Positions 8,795 to 18,817 of a DNA stretch of 64,000 nucleotides are shown here, in pieces. Where the stretch lies: assembly GCA_013289985.1 (NCBI GenBank), contig JABCYW010000008.1, positions 26,250-90,249 on the forward strand, read 5' to 3'. Each line of letters opens with the position of its first letter. Position 1 is the first letter of the stretch. Source of the stretch: Betaproteobacteria bacterium. GTDB lineage: Bacteria; Pseudomonadota; Gammaproteobacteria; Burkholderiales; Burkholderiaceae_C. The position numbers were made by a program, and so were the translations under genes. Under the pieces are notes generated by a model that was not told the DNA's origin, searched no databases, and saw only the letters and a program-made list of their open reading frames with translations.

Positions 8795-9537
8795 GCGAAG
8801 CCTCGCTGCTCGAGACCCGCGCGCTCACCGTGCGCGCCGCCGGGCGCGCGCTGGTGGAGCGCCTCGACTGGCGCGTGAACGCCGGCGAGCGCTGGTGCGT
8901 GATCGGGCGCAACGGCGCGGGCAAGAGCCTGGTGCTGCGCGCGCTGGCCGGCCTGGGCGTGCCCGGGCGCGACGGCGAGGTGCTGTGGCAGGGCCGCGCG
9001 CAGCAAGAGTGGCCCGTGGGCACCGCGGCCACGCTGCGCGCGCTGATGCCGCAGCAGGCGCAGGATCGCTTCGCGCTGACGGTGGAGCGAACGCTGGCGC
9101 TGAGCGAGGTGGCCGGCTCTCCCCCGCTTCGGGTTTCCGAACTGATGACTGCGTTGGACATCGAATCGCTGGCGTCGCGGCGCGCCGACCAGCTGTCGGG
9201 CGGCGAACGCCAGCGTGTCGCGCTCGCGCAGTGCGCGGTGCAGGGCGCAGCGCTGATGCTGCTCGACGAGCCGGTGTCGTTCCAGGATCCGGCGCACCAG
9301 CAGGTGGTGGGCCGCTGGCTGGTCGAGGCCGTGCCGGCGCGGGTCGGCCGCCAGGCCTGGGTGGCGAGCGCGCACGATCCGAGCTGGATCGCCCGCGTCG
9401 CCACGCACGTGCTGGCGCTGCTGGGCGACGGCCGCTGGCGCGCGGGCCCGGTCGACGAGATCCTCAGCGCGCCGGTGCTGGAGCAGACCTACGGCTGCGC
9501 GTGGCGCAGCGTCGAGGGCGCCTGGCTGCCGGCCTGA
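8791..9537 (+). CDS. btuD: cobalamin ABC transporter ATP-binding protein BtuD
   Basis: A 248-residue ABC ATPase. Walker A is GRNGAGKSLV near residue 36, the signature is QLSGGERQRVALAQ near 133, and Walker B is ALMLLDEPVSFQDP near 152, followed by a switch His in ASAHD. Expected to power BtuC. The start is GTG at 8791 within a GTGA overlap with the btuC stop, indicating translational coupling. The C-terminal half is shorter than in many FecE-type ATPases but all catalytic motifs are intact. Confidence 0.9.
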   Translation: MSEASLLETRALTVRAAGRALVERLDWRVNAGERWCVIGRNGAGKSLVLRALAGLGVPGRDGEVLWQGRAQQEWPVGTAATLRALMPQQAQDRFALTVERTLALSEVAGSPPLRVSELMTALDIESLASRRADQLSGGERQRVALAQCAVQGAALMLLDEPVSFQDPAHQQVVGRWLVEAVPARVGRQAWVASAHDPSWIARVATHVLALLGDGRWRAGPVDEILSAPVLEQTYGCAWRSVEGAWLPA

Positions 9538-9540
9538 GTC

Positions 9541-10755
9541 TCAGTCGGCGAGCACGCGCGCCGCCGGCGCCAGCGCCATCTCGCGCTTGAGCGCCGCGGC
9601 CAGGTCGACCACCGCCATCGCGTAGTAGGCCGACCAGTTGTAGCGCGTCACCACGTAGAAGTTGCGCGTGCCGGCCACGTAGCTGGCGGGCGCGTCGCCG
9701 TTCTGCAGCTCGATGAAGGCCAGCGGGCCGGTGTAGTCGCGCGCCGCGTCGGGCAACTGCACGCCGGCCTCGATCAGCTGCGCGGCCGTGAACGTGGGGA
9801 CGATGTCGGCGGCCACGAGGCGCGCGCGCGCCTCGGGGTCGGCGGGCGGCTGCACCGGGAAATAGATCGGCTGGTCGCGCTGCCAGCCGAACATCGCCAG
9901 GTAGCCGGCCACGCTGCCGATCACGTCGTCGCCGCCGGCCGAGAGGTCGACATGGCCGTCGTGATCGAAGTCCACGGCGTACCTCAGCAGGCTGCTGGGC
10001 ATGAACTGCGGCCAGCCGATGGCGCCGGCGAACGATCCGCGCGCGGTGTCGGCCTCGCGGCCCTCCAGCGCGCACCACACGAGATAGGCGCGCAGTTCGC
10101 TGCGATAGAACGCGCTGCGGTCGGAGCGGCCCTGGGGGAAATCGAAGGCGAGGGTGGCCAGCGAATCGAGCACGCGGTAGTTGCCGGTCATGCGGCCGTA
10201 GAACGATTCCACGCCGACGACGCCGGCCACCAGTTCGGGCGGCACGCCGTAGCGCCGCTGCGCCTCGTCCAGCGCCGCCGCGTGGGCCTGCCACCATTGC
10301 ACGCCGGCGGCCAGGCGCCTGGGCTCGATGAAGCGCGCGCGGTACGCGGCCCAGTTCTTGGCGGTGCCGGGCGGGCCCGGCATGATGGCCTTGGCCACGC
10401 CGGGCTGGTAGCGCGCCTTGGCGAGCTGGTCTTCCACCCAGGCGCGATCCAGGCCGCGGTCCTCGGCGACCTGCGCCGCGAACGCGAGCACGTCGTCGCG
10501 GCGGCCGTAGACGACGCTGTCGGGCGCGTCGTCGTCGCGCACGGCGATCGCCTTGGCCTTTTTCTTCTTCTTGGCGGCAACCTTGGCCTTGGCGGCGTGT
10601 TTCGCGGCGGACGCGGCCGGCGCGGTGGCGGACGCCGTGTCCTGCGCGGCGACGGCCGGGCCGGCGATCGCAAGCACGAGCCCCAGGATGGCCGCGATCG
10701 CGCGGGAACGGGAAGAGGAAGTCGAGGGCGGGCGAGGCTCGTGCGAGAGGGTCAT
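9541..10755 (-). CDS. mltB: lytic murein transglycosylase, MltB type
   Basis: A 404-residue MltB-family enzyme that cleaves the peptidoglycan MurNAc-GlcNAc bond with 1,6-anhydro product formation. A signal sequence (AIAAILGLVLAIAGPAVAA) is followed by a Lys/Ala-rich linker (KAKVAAKKKKKAKA), then the catalytic domain with ELVAGVVGVESFYGRMTGNY, whose Glu is the catalytic acid, and ARGSFAGAIGWPQFMPSS. No lipobox Cys is evident, so it is probably periplasmic rather than lipid-anchored. It overlaps the upstream transglutaminase gene by four bases (ATGA) and is the last gene of that operon. Confidence 0.9.
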   Translation of the reverse strand: MTLSHEPRPPSTSSSRSRAIAAILGLVLAIAGPAVAAQDTASATAPAASAAKHAAKAKVAAKKKKKAKAIAVRDDDAPDSVVYGRRDDVLAFAAQVAEDRGLDRAWVEDQLAKARYQPGVAKAIMPGPPGTAKNWAAYRARFIEPRRLAAGVQWWQAHAAALDEAQRRYGVPPELVAGVVGVESFYGRMTGNYRVLDSLATLAFDFPQGRSDRSAFYRSELRAYLVWCALEGREADTARGSFAGAIGWPQFMPSSLLRYAVDFDHDGHVDLSAGGDDVIGSVAGYLAMFGWQRDQPIYFPVQPPADPEARARLVAADIVPTFTAAQLIEAGVQLPDAARDYTGPLAFIELQNGDAPASYVAGTRNFYVVTRYNWSAYYAMAVVDLAAALKREMALAPAARVLAD

Positions 10756-12866
10756 CGACCCAGTTTAGCCACCAAATCGCGGGCGCCGGCCTTGACGCCC
10801 GCCCAGTCGGCATCGGCGGCCGCGCCGGGCGGCCCATAACGCTGGCGCTCCATCGCGTCGAGCCGGCGCGCCAGGGCTTCGGCAACCGCGCCGAAGCGCC
10901 GCCGCAGCGCCGCGGCGACGACGCCCGGCGACTCGTGCGCCGCCACCTGCACGCCGTGGACCTGCAGCGCGCGCAGCGCGGAGGCGAGGCGGCGCGTCGC
11001 GCGCTGGCCCGGCGTGCGGCGGTGCGAATCCCACCACGCGGCGCCGGCGCCGAAGGCGGCGGCGGCACTGACGACGAGGATCAGCAGGTGGCCCAGGTCA
11101 TCGGCGTCGGGCGCACTGAAGCCGGCCTTCCTGAGCAGGTCGAACTGCGAGTTGCGGTTGTAGCCCAGCACCCATTCCTGCCAACGGTTGTCCAGCGTCT
11201 CGCGCCAGTTGCGCAGGCGATCGACCATGCCGGGGCTCAGCGAGTTGATGGCGCTGCCCACGATGCCCTGCGCGGGCCGGATCGCCTGGCCGCGCTGCAC
11301 GCGCTCGGGCGCGACGGCGGCGGTGGGGTCGGCGCGCACCCAGCCGCGCGACGGATTCCAGTACTCGACCCACGCGTGGGCGTTGCTCTGGCGCACGACG
11401 TACCAGCCGTCCTCGGCCTGCGCGTCGGCGCCCTGGTAGCCGGTGACCAGGCGCGCCGGGATGCCCATCGCGCGCAGCACCACCACGAAGGCGGTGGCGA
11501 AGTGCTCGCAGAAGCCGACCTTGCGATCGAGCCAGAACTCGTCCACCGGGTCGAGCTCGTACGCGCCTGGCGACAGCGTGTAGCTGAAGCCGGCGGTGCC
11601 GATGTGGCGGTACAGGCCCGCGACGACCGGGCCGGGGTTGTCGGCGGCGCCCGAACGCGCGGGCGGCGGGTGGTCGAGCAGCCATTGCCGGGCCCAGGCG
11701 CGGGTGCGCGGAAACAGCTGCGGCGGCAGGCGCAGGTTCTCGTTCAGCTCGGAGGGCGTGGCGCCCACCAGCCGGTCGTCCAGGCCGGCGACGGCGTGCA
11801 CGCGCACGCGCTGGCTGATGGGGCGGCGCGTGCGCCATTGCAGGTCGAGGTCGACCATCGGCCGCACGTCCGCGCCGTCGAGCACCTGCACGCCGTGGGC
11901 GGAGTCGGCGGCCGCGTCGGACGGCGGCGTGAGCTCCAGCATCGGCAGCCAGGTGAGCTCGGTGGGCTCCAGCGCCAACGTGTAGCCGACCGTGCGGCTG
12001 CCTTCCACGATGCCGCGGCCGTGCGGCGCGATGGCGCGCCGCGAGCGGCCGTCGAACACCGACTGCGCGCGCCAGTCGTGGCCGTCGGTGTCGATCAGCA
12101 CCGGGCCGCGGAAATACAGGCGCGACGGGTCGGGCGCGCGGCCGTCGAACTTCACGCGCATCGCGATGCTGTCGTCGCTGGCCAGGTCGGCCACGCTGCC
12201 CAGCTGCAGGTGGTCGGACAGCCCGGTGCGGTTGGCGCTGTTGGCCGAGGGCCAGAGCGGCCCGATGCGCGGGAACAGCACGAACAGCGCCACCATCACC
12301 GGCGTGCCGATCAGCGCGGCGCGCCCGGCCAGCCCGGCGGCCTGGCGGATGGTGGGCCGGCCGGCGGGGATGTGCGCCAGCGTGAGCGCCGTGAGCCAGC
12401 CCCACACCGACACGCCGGTGCCCAGCGCCGTGAGGACGGTCTGCGAATACAGGAAGGTGGTGAGCACCAGGAAGAAGCCGAGGAAGAACACCACCAGGGC
12501 GTCGCGGCGGGCGCGCAGCTCCAGCGTCTTCAGCGCCATCAGCACCACCAGCAGCGTGACGCCGGCGTCCTTGCTCACCAGCGACCTCTCGGCGGAGAAA
12601 GTGAGGATCGAGGCCAGGCCCAGCAGGGCCAGCACGGCGCCGCGCCCGGGCAGCGGCGCCTGCCGCCACGCGAGCCAGCCGCGCCACGCCAGCACCACGC
12701 CGGTCAGCCCGGCCACCCACAGCGGCAGGTGCAACAGGTGCGGGGCGATCGTCCAGCCGATCAGCGCCACCATGAACAGCGTGTCGCGCGCCTCGCGCGA
12801 GGGCGGGCGCCAGCGCGCGCCGGACGTCGAGGGCAGGGCGGAGGCGTCGGCCACGGGCTTCACCAT
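10752..12866 (-). CDS. TgpA-like transmembrane transglutaminase (DUF3488/DUF4129 type)
   Basis: A 704-residue membrane protein. The N-terminal third has about six membrane segments (DUF3488-like, e.g. DTLFMVALIGWTIAPHLLHL). A periplasmic transglutaminase-like domain follows, with KVGFCEHFATAFVVVLRAMG (Cys), SNAHAWVEYWN (His) and VRADPTAAVAPERV (Asp) forming the papain-like triad. One further membrane segment and a C-terminal cytoplasmic part (DUF4129-like) follow. Pseudomonas TgpA is essential and envelope-associated. Start 12866 is chosen because longer frames run antisense-free but lack homology. It overlaps the DUF58 gene by seven bases and mltB by four. Confidence 0.88.
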   Translation of the reverse strand: MVKPVADASALPSTSGARWRPPSREARDTLFMVALIGWTIAPHLLHLPLWVAGLTGVVLAWRGWLAWRQAPLPGRGAVLALLGLASILTFSAERSLVSKDAGVTLLVVLMALKTLELRARRDALVVFFLGFFLVLTTFLYSQTVLTALGTGVSVWGWLTALTLAHIPAGRPTIRQAAGLAGRAALIGTPVMVALFVLFPRIGPLWPSANSANRTGLSDHLQLGSVADLASDDSIAMRVKFDGRAPDPSRLYFRGPVLIDTDGHDWRAQSVFDGRSRRAIAPHGRGIVEGSRTVGYTLALEPTELTWLPMLELTPPSDAAADSAHGVQVLDGADVRPMVDLDLQWRTRRPISQRVRVHAVAGLDDRLVGATPSELNENLRLPPQLFPRTRAWARQWLLDHPPPARSGAADNPGPVVAGLYRHIGTAGFSYTLSPGAYELDPVDEFWLDRKVGFCEHFATAFVVVLRAMGIPARLVTGYQGADAQAEDGWYVVRQSNAHAWVEYWNPSRGWVRADPTAAVAPERVQRGQAIRPAQGIVGSAINSLSPGMVDRLRNWRETLDNRWQEWVLGYNRNSQFDLLRKAGFSAPDADDLGHLLILVVSAAAAFGAGAAWWDSHRRTPGQRATRRLASALRALQVHGVQVAAHESPGVVAAALRRRFGAVAEALARRLDAMERQRYGPPGAAADADWAGVKAGARDLVAKLGR

Positions 12867-13852
12867 TGCGCCAGCGCCTGCAGCGCCGCGTGGCGTTGCG
12901 CGCTGCCGTTGGCCGGCTCCAGCTCCACGCCAGGCAGCGTGAGGCCCCAGTTGTGGCCGGCCGCGTCGGCGGCGACCACCCACGCCGCCAGGCGCGACAG
13001 CCGCGCCTCGGGCTCCAGGCCCTGCGCCTGCGACCAGTGCAGCCGCAGCTCGCGATGCACCGCGCCGGCCGTCTCGCGGCTGATCATCTCGCCGGTGCGC
13101 GCGGCCTTCTTCCAGACCACCTGGCGCAGCGCGTCGCCGCGGCGGTACGCGCGCACGCCTTCGAACTCGGTGCCCGTGCCGGTGCGCGCGGCGGGCTTGT
13201 CGTCGCCTTGCGCGGCCTCGGCCAGCGGCCACGGCGGCGTGGGCGACTCCGGCCGCGGATAGACCCACTGCCGGCCCGCGGGCCGCCAGATCGTCCAGGC
13301 GCGGAACAGGCCGAACGGGTAGCGCGATTCGACGCGCACCAGCGGCAGTCCGTGCAGGCCGCGGCCCGGCGCGAGCCAGCTCAGGTGGAGCACCGTCTGG
13401 CCCTTGGCGCCGATCTCGGCGTAGGCCAGCGGGATCGGGCGCGCGCCCAGGTCCAGCCCGAAGCCCAGGCCCAGCCGGCCGCGGCCCGGGTTGGTGACCA
13501 CCATCTCCAGCACCGCGGCGTCGCCGTCGAACGCGGGCACCAGCGGCTTGAGGTGCAGCGTCAGCCCGCGCAGGCTGCCGTGGGTCATCTGCATCGATGC
13601 CGCCGCGCTGCCGGCCAGCAGGAAGGTGAGGGCGAAGCCCAGGCTCAGCTGGTAGTTGATGGACACCACCAGGAGCAGCAGCAGCGTCAGGCAGAACGCC
13701 AGGCCGGCGCGCGAGGGCACGATGTAGATGTTGCGCTGGGTGAGCGTCTGGCTCTCGCGCGGCTGGCGGCGCACGTCCCACCAGGCGCGCCAGCGGCCGC
13801 GGGCGTCGAAGATCGACGGGCGCCTGGCCGCGTTCGCGATGGCGTCGGGCAT
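12860..13852 (-). CDS. DUF58 domain protein
   Basis: A 330-residue DUF58 protein. Two closely spaced hydrophobic segments lie near residues 49-85 (AGLAFCLTLLLLLVVSINYQ and LSLGFALTFLLAGSAAASMQ). The conserved DUF58 core follows: GTEFEGVRAYRRGDALRQVV and WKKAARTGEMISRE. DUF58 proteins are encoded with MoxR ATPases and transglutaminase-like proteins and resemble von Willebrand A-type adaptor proteins. The first residues are Arg-rich and may lie in the cytoplasm. It lies two bases from the MoxR gene and overlaps the transglutaminase gene. Confidence 0.9.
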   Translation of the reverse strand: MPDAIANAARRPSIFDARGRWRAWWDVRRQPRESQTLTQRNIYIVPSRAGLAFCLTLLLLLVVSINYQLSLGFALTFLLAGSAAASMQMTHGSLRGLTLHLKPLVPAFDGDAAVLEMVVTNPGRGRLGLGFGLDLGARPIPLAYAEIGAKGQTVLHLSWLAPGRGLHGLPLVRVESRYPFGLFRAWTIWRPAGRQWVYPRPESPTPPWPLAEAAQGDDKPAARTGTGTEFEGVRAYRRGDALRQVVWKKAARTGEMISRETAGAVHRELRLHWSQAQGLEPEARLSRLAAWVVAADAAGHNWGLTLPGVELEPANGSAQRHAALQALAQW

Positions 13853-13854
13853 GA

Positions 13855-14781
<927 letters not shown>

Positions 14782-14897
14782 GACGACAACGATATCCGAA
14801 CGGCAGACAACGCATACGCGCGAGCGGGCGAGATCGAGATGAGAACCCAGGATTCGAGACAAGCGGCCGCGATGGCCGGATGTGCGGAGGGGTCAGC

Positions 14898-15836
14898 GTG
14901 ACCACCGCCTTCTTCAGCCACCCCGACTGCCGCCGCCACGACATGGGCCCCGGCCATCCGGAATCGCCCGCGCGCCTGGCCGCGATCGAGGATCACTTCC
15001 TGGCCACCGGCCTGGCCGACGTCCTGGTGCGCCACGACGACGCGGCACCCGCGCGGCCGCAGGACCTGGCCCACGCCCACGCGAGCAACTACATCAGCGA
15101 GCTGGACGAGACCTTCGAGCGCGTGGCCGCCGACGGCCGGCCGGCCGCGGTCGACCCCGACACCACGGCCTGTCCGTACACCCGCCAGGCCGCGCTGCGC
15201 GCCGCCGGCGCCGCGGTGGCCGCCACCGACCTGGTGCTCGACGGCCGCGCCGAGAACGCCTTCTGCGCCATCCGCCCGCCCGGCCACCACGCCACGCGCG
15301 CCGCCGCCATGGGCTTCTGCTTCTACAACAACGTGGCCATCGCGGCCCGCCACGCGCTGGACGTGCGCGGCCTCAAGCGCGTGGCCATCGTCGACTTCGA
15401 CGTGCACCACGGCAACGGCACGGAAGACATCATCGCCGGCGACGAGCGCGTGCTGATGGTGAGCTTCTTCCAGGACCAGCTCTACCCGTTCAGCGGCAAC
15501 GTGCCCGCGGGCGACAACATGCTCAACGTGCCGGTGCCGGCGTACACCAAGGGCCCCGAGGTGCGCGAGATCGTCGAGTACCAGTGGCTGCCGCTGCTGG
15601 ACAAGTTCCGGCCCGAGATGATCTTCGTGTCGGCCGGCTTCGACGCCCACCGCGACGATGACCTGGGCCGCATGGGGCTGGTGGAAGCCGACTACGAATG
15701 GATCACGGCGCGCCTCGTGGACGTGGCGAAGCGCCACGCGCAGGGGCGCATCGTGAGCTGCCTGGAAGGCGGCTACAACCTGGGCGCGCTCGCGCGGAGC
15801 GCGGCCGCGCACGTGCGGGTGCTGGCAGGGGTCTGA
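14898..15836 (+). CDS. histone deacetylase-family (acetylpolyamine/acetoin-utilisation type) hydrolase
   Basis: A 312-residue zinc hydrolase of the arginase/deacetylase superfamily. Conserved signatures are HPESPARLAAI, CAIRPPGHHATRAAAMGFCF (active-site His pair), VAIVDFDVHHGNGTEDI (Zn-binding Asp and His) and VSAGFDAHRDDDLG (Zn-binding Asp). It probably removes acyl groups from lysine or polyamine substrates in the cytoplasm; the true substrate is not readable from sequence. The start is GTG at 14898 because GGAGGGG lies five bases upstream; the ATG at 14880 would put that sequence inside the gene. Confidence 0.88.
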   Translation: MTTAFFSHPDCRRHDMGPGHPESPARLAAIEDHFLATGLADVLVRHDDAAPARPQDLAHAHASNYISELDETFERVAADGRPAAVDPDTTACPYTRQAALRAAGAAVAATDLVLDGRAENAFCAIRPPGHHATRAAAMGFCFYNNVAIAARHALDVRGLKRVAIVDFDVHHGNGTEDIIAGDERVLMVSFFQDQLYPFSGNVPAGDNMLNVPVPAYTKGPEVREIVEYQWLPLLDKFRPEMIFVSAGFDAHRDDDLGRMGLVEADYEWITARLVDVAKRHAQGRIVSCLEGGYNLGALARSAAAHVRVLAGV

Positions 15837-15839
15837 CGC

Positions 15840-16214
15840 TCAGGCGCCGACGCGGGCGCGCATCGCCGCGATGTCGCCCACCGGCCGCACCTCCACCGAG
15901 CCGTACTTGATCCACGGCAGTTCCCGGGCCATGCGCACGGCCTCTTCCATGGAGTCGGCTTCCACGAGGTTGAATCCGGCCAGCATCTCCTTGGTCTCGG
16001 CGAACGGGCCGTCCAGCACGGCGGTGCGGCCGCCGCGGGCGCGCACGGTGCGGGCGGTGGACGCCGGTTGCAGTTGCTGGAAGCCGAGCACCTTGCCCTG
16101 CTCCATGAGCGCATCGGAACGCTTCAGGCAGGCGCGCATCTCGGTGACGAACTCTTCGGCCGGCAGCTTGTCGAGCAGGTCGGCGTCGGTGTATACAAGC
16201 AGCAGGTATTGCAT
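15840..16214 (-). CDS. YciI/DGPF domain protein
   Basis: A 124-residue YCII-fold protein. It begins MQYLLLVYTDADLLDKLPAE and carries the DGPF motif as VLDGPFAETKEMLAGFNLVE, with a C-terminal EVRPVGDI typical of the group. Such proteins form ferredoxin-like dimers and are regularly encoded with ECF42 or ECF41 sigma factors; enzymatic activity is rarely known. The ATG at 16214 starts the conserved strand. It converges on the deacetylase gene with three bases between stops and is divergent from a second DGPF gene. Confidence 0.88.
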   Translation of the reverse strand: MQYLLLVYTDADLLDKLPAEEFVTEMRACLKRSDALMEQGKVLGFQQLQPASTARTVRARGGRTAVLDGPFAETKEMLAGFNLVEADSMEEAVRMARELPWIKYGSVEVRPVGDIAAMRARVGA

Positions 16215-16375
16215 GGTGCGATGACGGGGGGCGGCCAGGATGGGTGATGTGATTCTGCCTGCGGGCACGGCACTTCTTCAAGCTTTCATGCGGGCCGTGT
16301 CGAAACGCGGCCGTGTCGCTCGTCGTGGAGACAGGGGCAGCGGGTTCGCGGCCTTTCGACAACCGGAGAATCGAG

Positions 16376-16783
16376 ATGCGAGTGATGGTCATCGTCAAGG
16401 CCAGCAAGGAATCCGAGGCGGGCGTGATGCCCGACGCGAAGCTGCTGGCCGACATGGGCAGGTTCAACGAAGAGCTGGCCAAGGCCGGCGTGATCCTCGC
16501 GGGCGAGGGCCTGAAGCCGTCGTCGGCCGGTGCGCGCGTGAAGTTCTCGGGCGCCAGCCGCACGGTGGTCGACGGCCCGTTCGCCGAGACCAAGGAGCTC
16601 ATCGCGGGCTTCTGGCTGTGGCAGGTGCGCTCGATGGACGAGGCCATCGAATGGGCGCGCCGCTGCCCCAATCCGCATCCGTCGGATTGCGAGCTCGAGC
16701 TGCGCCCCGTGTTCGAGGCCGAGGACTTCGGCGCGGCGCTGACGCCCGAGATCCAGGCGCAGAACGCCGGGCTGCGTCCCTGA
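16376..16783 (+). CDS. YciI/DGPF domain protein upstream of ECF42 sigma factor
   Basis: A 135-residue DGPF-family protein: N-terminus MRVMVIVKASKESEAG, then TVVDGPFAETKELIAGFWLW and ELRPVFEAEDFG. A GGAGAA ribosome-binding sequence precedes the ATG at 16376. It lies 36 bases ahead of the ECF sigma factor gene on the same strand; known ECF42 loci pair the sigma factor with DGPF proteins, which may be its targets or modulators. It is a paralogue of the divergent gene at 15840-16214. Confidence 0.9.
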   Translation: MRVMVIVKASKESEAGVMPDAKLLADMGRFNEELAKAGVILAGEGLKPSSAGARVKFSGASRTVVDGPFAETKELIAGFWLWQVRSMDEAIEWARRCPNPHPSDCELELRPVFEAEDFGAALTPEIQAQNAGLRP

Positions 16784-16819
16784 TGCGCGTCGCGTGTCCA
16801 GCGTCGCCGGAGCGCGTCC

Positions 16820-18088
16820 ATGGCGCGTGACGTCCACAGCGCCATCGACACGGTCTGGCGCATGGAGTCGGCGCGCATCATCGGCGCGCTCGCGCGGCGG
16901 GTGCGCGACGTCGGGCTGGCCGAGGAGCTGGCGCAGGACGCCCTCGTCGCCGCGCTGGAGCACTGGCCGCGCGACGGCATGCCCGACAACCCGGCGGCCT
17001 GGCTCATGACCACCGCCAAGAACCGCGGGCTCGACCGGCTGCGCCAGTTCGCGCTGCATCGCCAGAAGCAGGAGGAGCTGGGCGCCGACGCCGACGCCCG
17101 CGGCGACCACGTGGTGCCCGACTTCTCCGATTCGCTGGACGACGCCGACGACATCGGCGACGACCTGCTGCGCCTCGTGTTCACCGCCTGCCACCCGGTG
17201 CTGTCGCGCGAGGCCCAGGTGGCGCTCACGCTGAAGCTCCTGGCCGGCATGAGCACGCCCGAGATCGCGCGCGCCTTCCTGGTGCCCGAACCCACCATCG
17301 CCCAGCGCATCGTGCGGGCCAAGCGCACGCTGGGTGACGCGCAGGTGCCCTTCGAGGTGCCGCGCGGCGAGGCGCTGCGGGATCGCCTGGCCGCCGTGCT
17401 GGAGGTGGTCTACCTCATCTTCAACGAGGGCTACTCGGCCACGGCGGGCGACGACTGGACGCGGCCCGCGCTGTGCGACGAGGCGCTGCGCCTGGGCCGC
17501 ATCCTGGCGCAGCTGTCGCCGGACACGGCCGAGGTCCATGGGCTCGTCGCGCTGATGGAGATCCAGGCCTCGCGCATGCGCGCCCGCCTGGCACCCGACG
17601 GCAAGCCCATCCTGCTCATGGCGCAGGACCGCAGCCGCTGGGATCAACTGCTGATCGGCCGCGGGCTCGCGGCGCTGGCGCGCGCGGAGCAGCTCGACAG
17701 CGGCGGCGGCCCGTACCGGTTGCAGGCCGCGATCGCGGCCTGCCACGCGCGCGCCCGCACCCCCGAGGCCACCGACTGGCGCCGCATCGTCGCGCTGTAC
17801 GGCGACCTGATGCTGCGCGCGCCGTCTCCGGTGGTCGAGCTCAATCGCGCGGTTGCCGTGAGCATGGCCTCCGGGCCCGCGGCGGCGCTGCTGCTGGTGG
17901 ACGGCCTGGTCACCGACGGCCACCTAGCGCGCTACCACCTGCTGCACGCGGCGCGCGGCGACCTGCTGGCCAGGCTCGAGCGCCACGACGAGGCGCGCGC
18001 TGAGTTCGAACGCGCGGCCGCGCTGACGGCCAACGAGCGCGAGAAGGCCTTGCTGCTCGAGCGGGCGCGCGAGGCGCGCGCCCGTTGA
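16820..18088 (+). CDS. ECF42-type RNA polymerase sigma factor with C-terminal TPR-like extension
   Basis: A 422-residue sigma factor, far longer than a classic ECF (about 180). The N-terminal sigma2/sigma4 part includes DVGLAEELAQDALVAALEHW and the sigma4 helix GMSTPEIARAFLVPEPTIAQ. The C-terminal 220 residues form an all-helical extension (DUF6596/TPR-like), with NEGYSATAGDDWTRPALCDE and VELNRAVAVSMASGPAAALL, the hallmark of ECF42. In Streptomyces this extension is reported as necessary for function. No membrane anti-sigma factor is encoded nearby. Neighbouring DGPF and VOC genes fit the known ECF42 neighbourhood. Confidence 0.92.
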   Translation: MARDVHSAIDTVWRMESARIIGALARRVRDVGLAEELAQDALVAALEHWPRDGMPDNPAAWLMTTAKNRGLDRLRQFALHRQKQEELGADADARGDHVVPDFSDSLDDADDIGDDLLRLVFTACHPVLSREAQVALTLKLLAGMSTPEIARAFLVPEPTIAQRIVRAKRTLGDAQVPFEVPRGEALRDRLAAVLEVVYLIFNEGYSATAGDDWTRPALCDEALRLGRILAQLSPDTAEVHGLVALMEIQASRMRARLAPDGKPILLMAQDRSRWDQLLIGRGLAALARAEQLDSGGGPYRLQAAIAACHARARTPEATDWRRIVALYGDLMLRAPSPVVELNRAVAVSMASGPAAALLLVDGLVTDGHLARYHLLHAARGDLLARLERHDEARAEFERAAALTANEREKALLLERAREARAR

Positions 18089-18125
18089 GGCATCGGACGG
18101 CAAGCGCCTGCCGACGCGTCCGCGC

Positions 18126-18614
18126 TCAGCCCTGCGGGCCGCAGCCTTCCATGGGCGGCTGCGTGAGCATGGCCGCGGCGATCTGCTCGGGCGTCAGGTT
18201 GCGCACCTGCGTGGCGATCGACCACAGGTGGCCGAACGGGTCCTGGACGAATCCGTAGCGGGCACCCCAGAACATCTCGGTCACGGGCATGCGCGGCGTG
18301 GCACCGGCGGCGGTCGCGCGCTTGAACGACGCGTCGGCGTCGGGCACGGACAGGTGGATCGTCACCGACGAGCCGCCCAGGGCCTTGGGCCCGAGCGCGT
18401 GCATCTCGGGGAACTCGTCCACCAGCATGATGGGGGAGTCGCCGATGCGCAGCATGGCGTGCATCAGCTTGCCATCGGGGCCGGCGAGCCGCGTCACCTC
18501 GACGGCGCCGAACGCCTCCTTGTAGAACTCGATGGCGGCGGCGGCGCCGGCGCACACGAGGTGCGGCGTCACGGTGTGCATGCCCGGCGGAATGGGATTG
18601 ACGGATTCGGTCAT
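18126..18614 (-). CDS. VOC/glyoxalase-fold protein, PhnB-like
   Basis: A 162-residue vicinal-oxygen-chelate fold protein of the PhnB/YraH type. It has TVTPHLVCAGAAAAIEFYKE at the start of the fold, then SPIMLVDEFPEMHALGPKAL and a C-terminal YGFVQDPFGHLWSIATQVRN with the metal-ligand-like His region. These proteins often accompany DGPF and ECF42/ECF41 genes; substrates are usually unknown. The start at 18614 (MTESVNPIPPGM) fits the family. It converges on the sigma factor gene. Confidence 0.85.
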   Translation of the reverse strand: MTESVNPIPPGMHTVTPHLVCAGAAAAIEFYKEAFGAVEVTRLAGPDGKLMHAMLRIGDSPIMLVDEFPEMHALGPKALGGSSVTIHLSVPDADASFKRATAAGATPRMPVTEMFWGARYGFVQDPFGHLWSIATQVRNLTPEQIAAAMLTQPPMEGCGPQG

Positions 18615-18817
18615 GGTGGCTCCTTGGGTTGTCGTGGGAAGGGTCTGCAAAGCCGGTTTCGAATCCGCGGCTTCACGTCCACGACGTTCGACGTGACACG
18701 GATTCGACAGGTCGGGCCAAAATAGTCCACGCGGGTTTCCGGTCGATGACGGCGGCGACGGAGCCCCGCAGGGCCGACCCTTCCCTCTCTCCCGTCCAGC
18801 TCCCGCACAATCGCCGC

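Noticed and set aside
10752..13781. A 1009-codon open frame extending the transglutaminase gene upstream to 13781
   Set aside because: The extra N-terminal third is read out of frame through the DUF58 gene and is Arg/Pro/Ala-rich shadow sequence. The real gene starts at 12866.
16286..17923. Long antisense open frames across the ECF42 gene and others
   Set aside because: They are typical of high-GC genes read on the opposite strand, have no recognisable motifs, and overlap well-supported genes.
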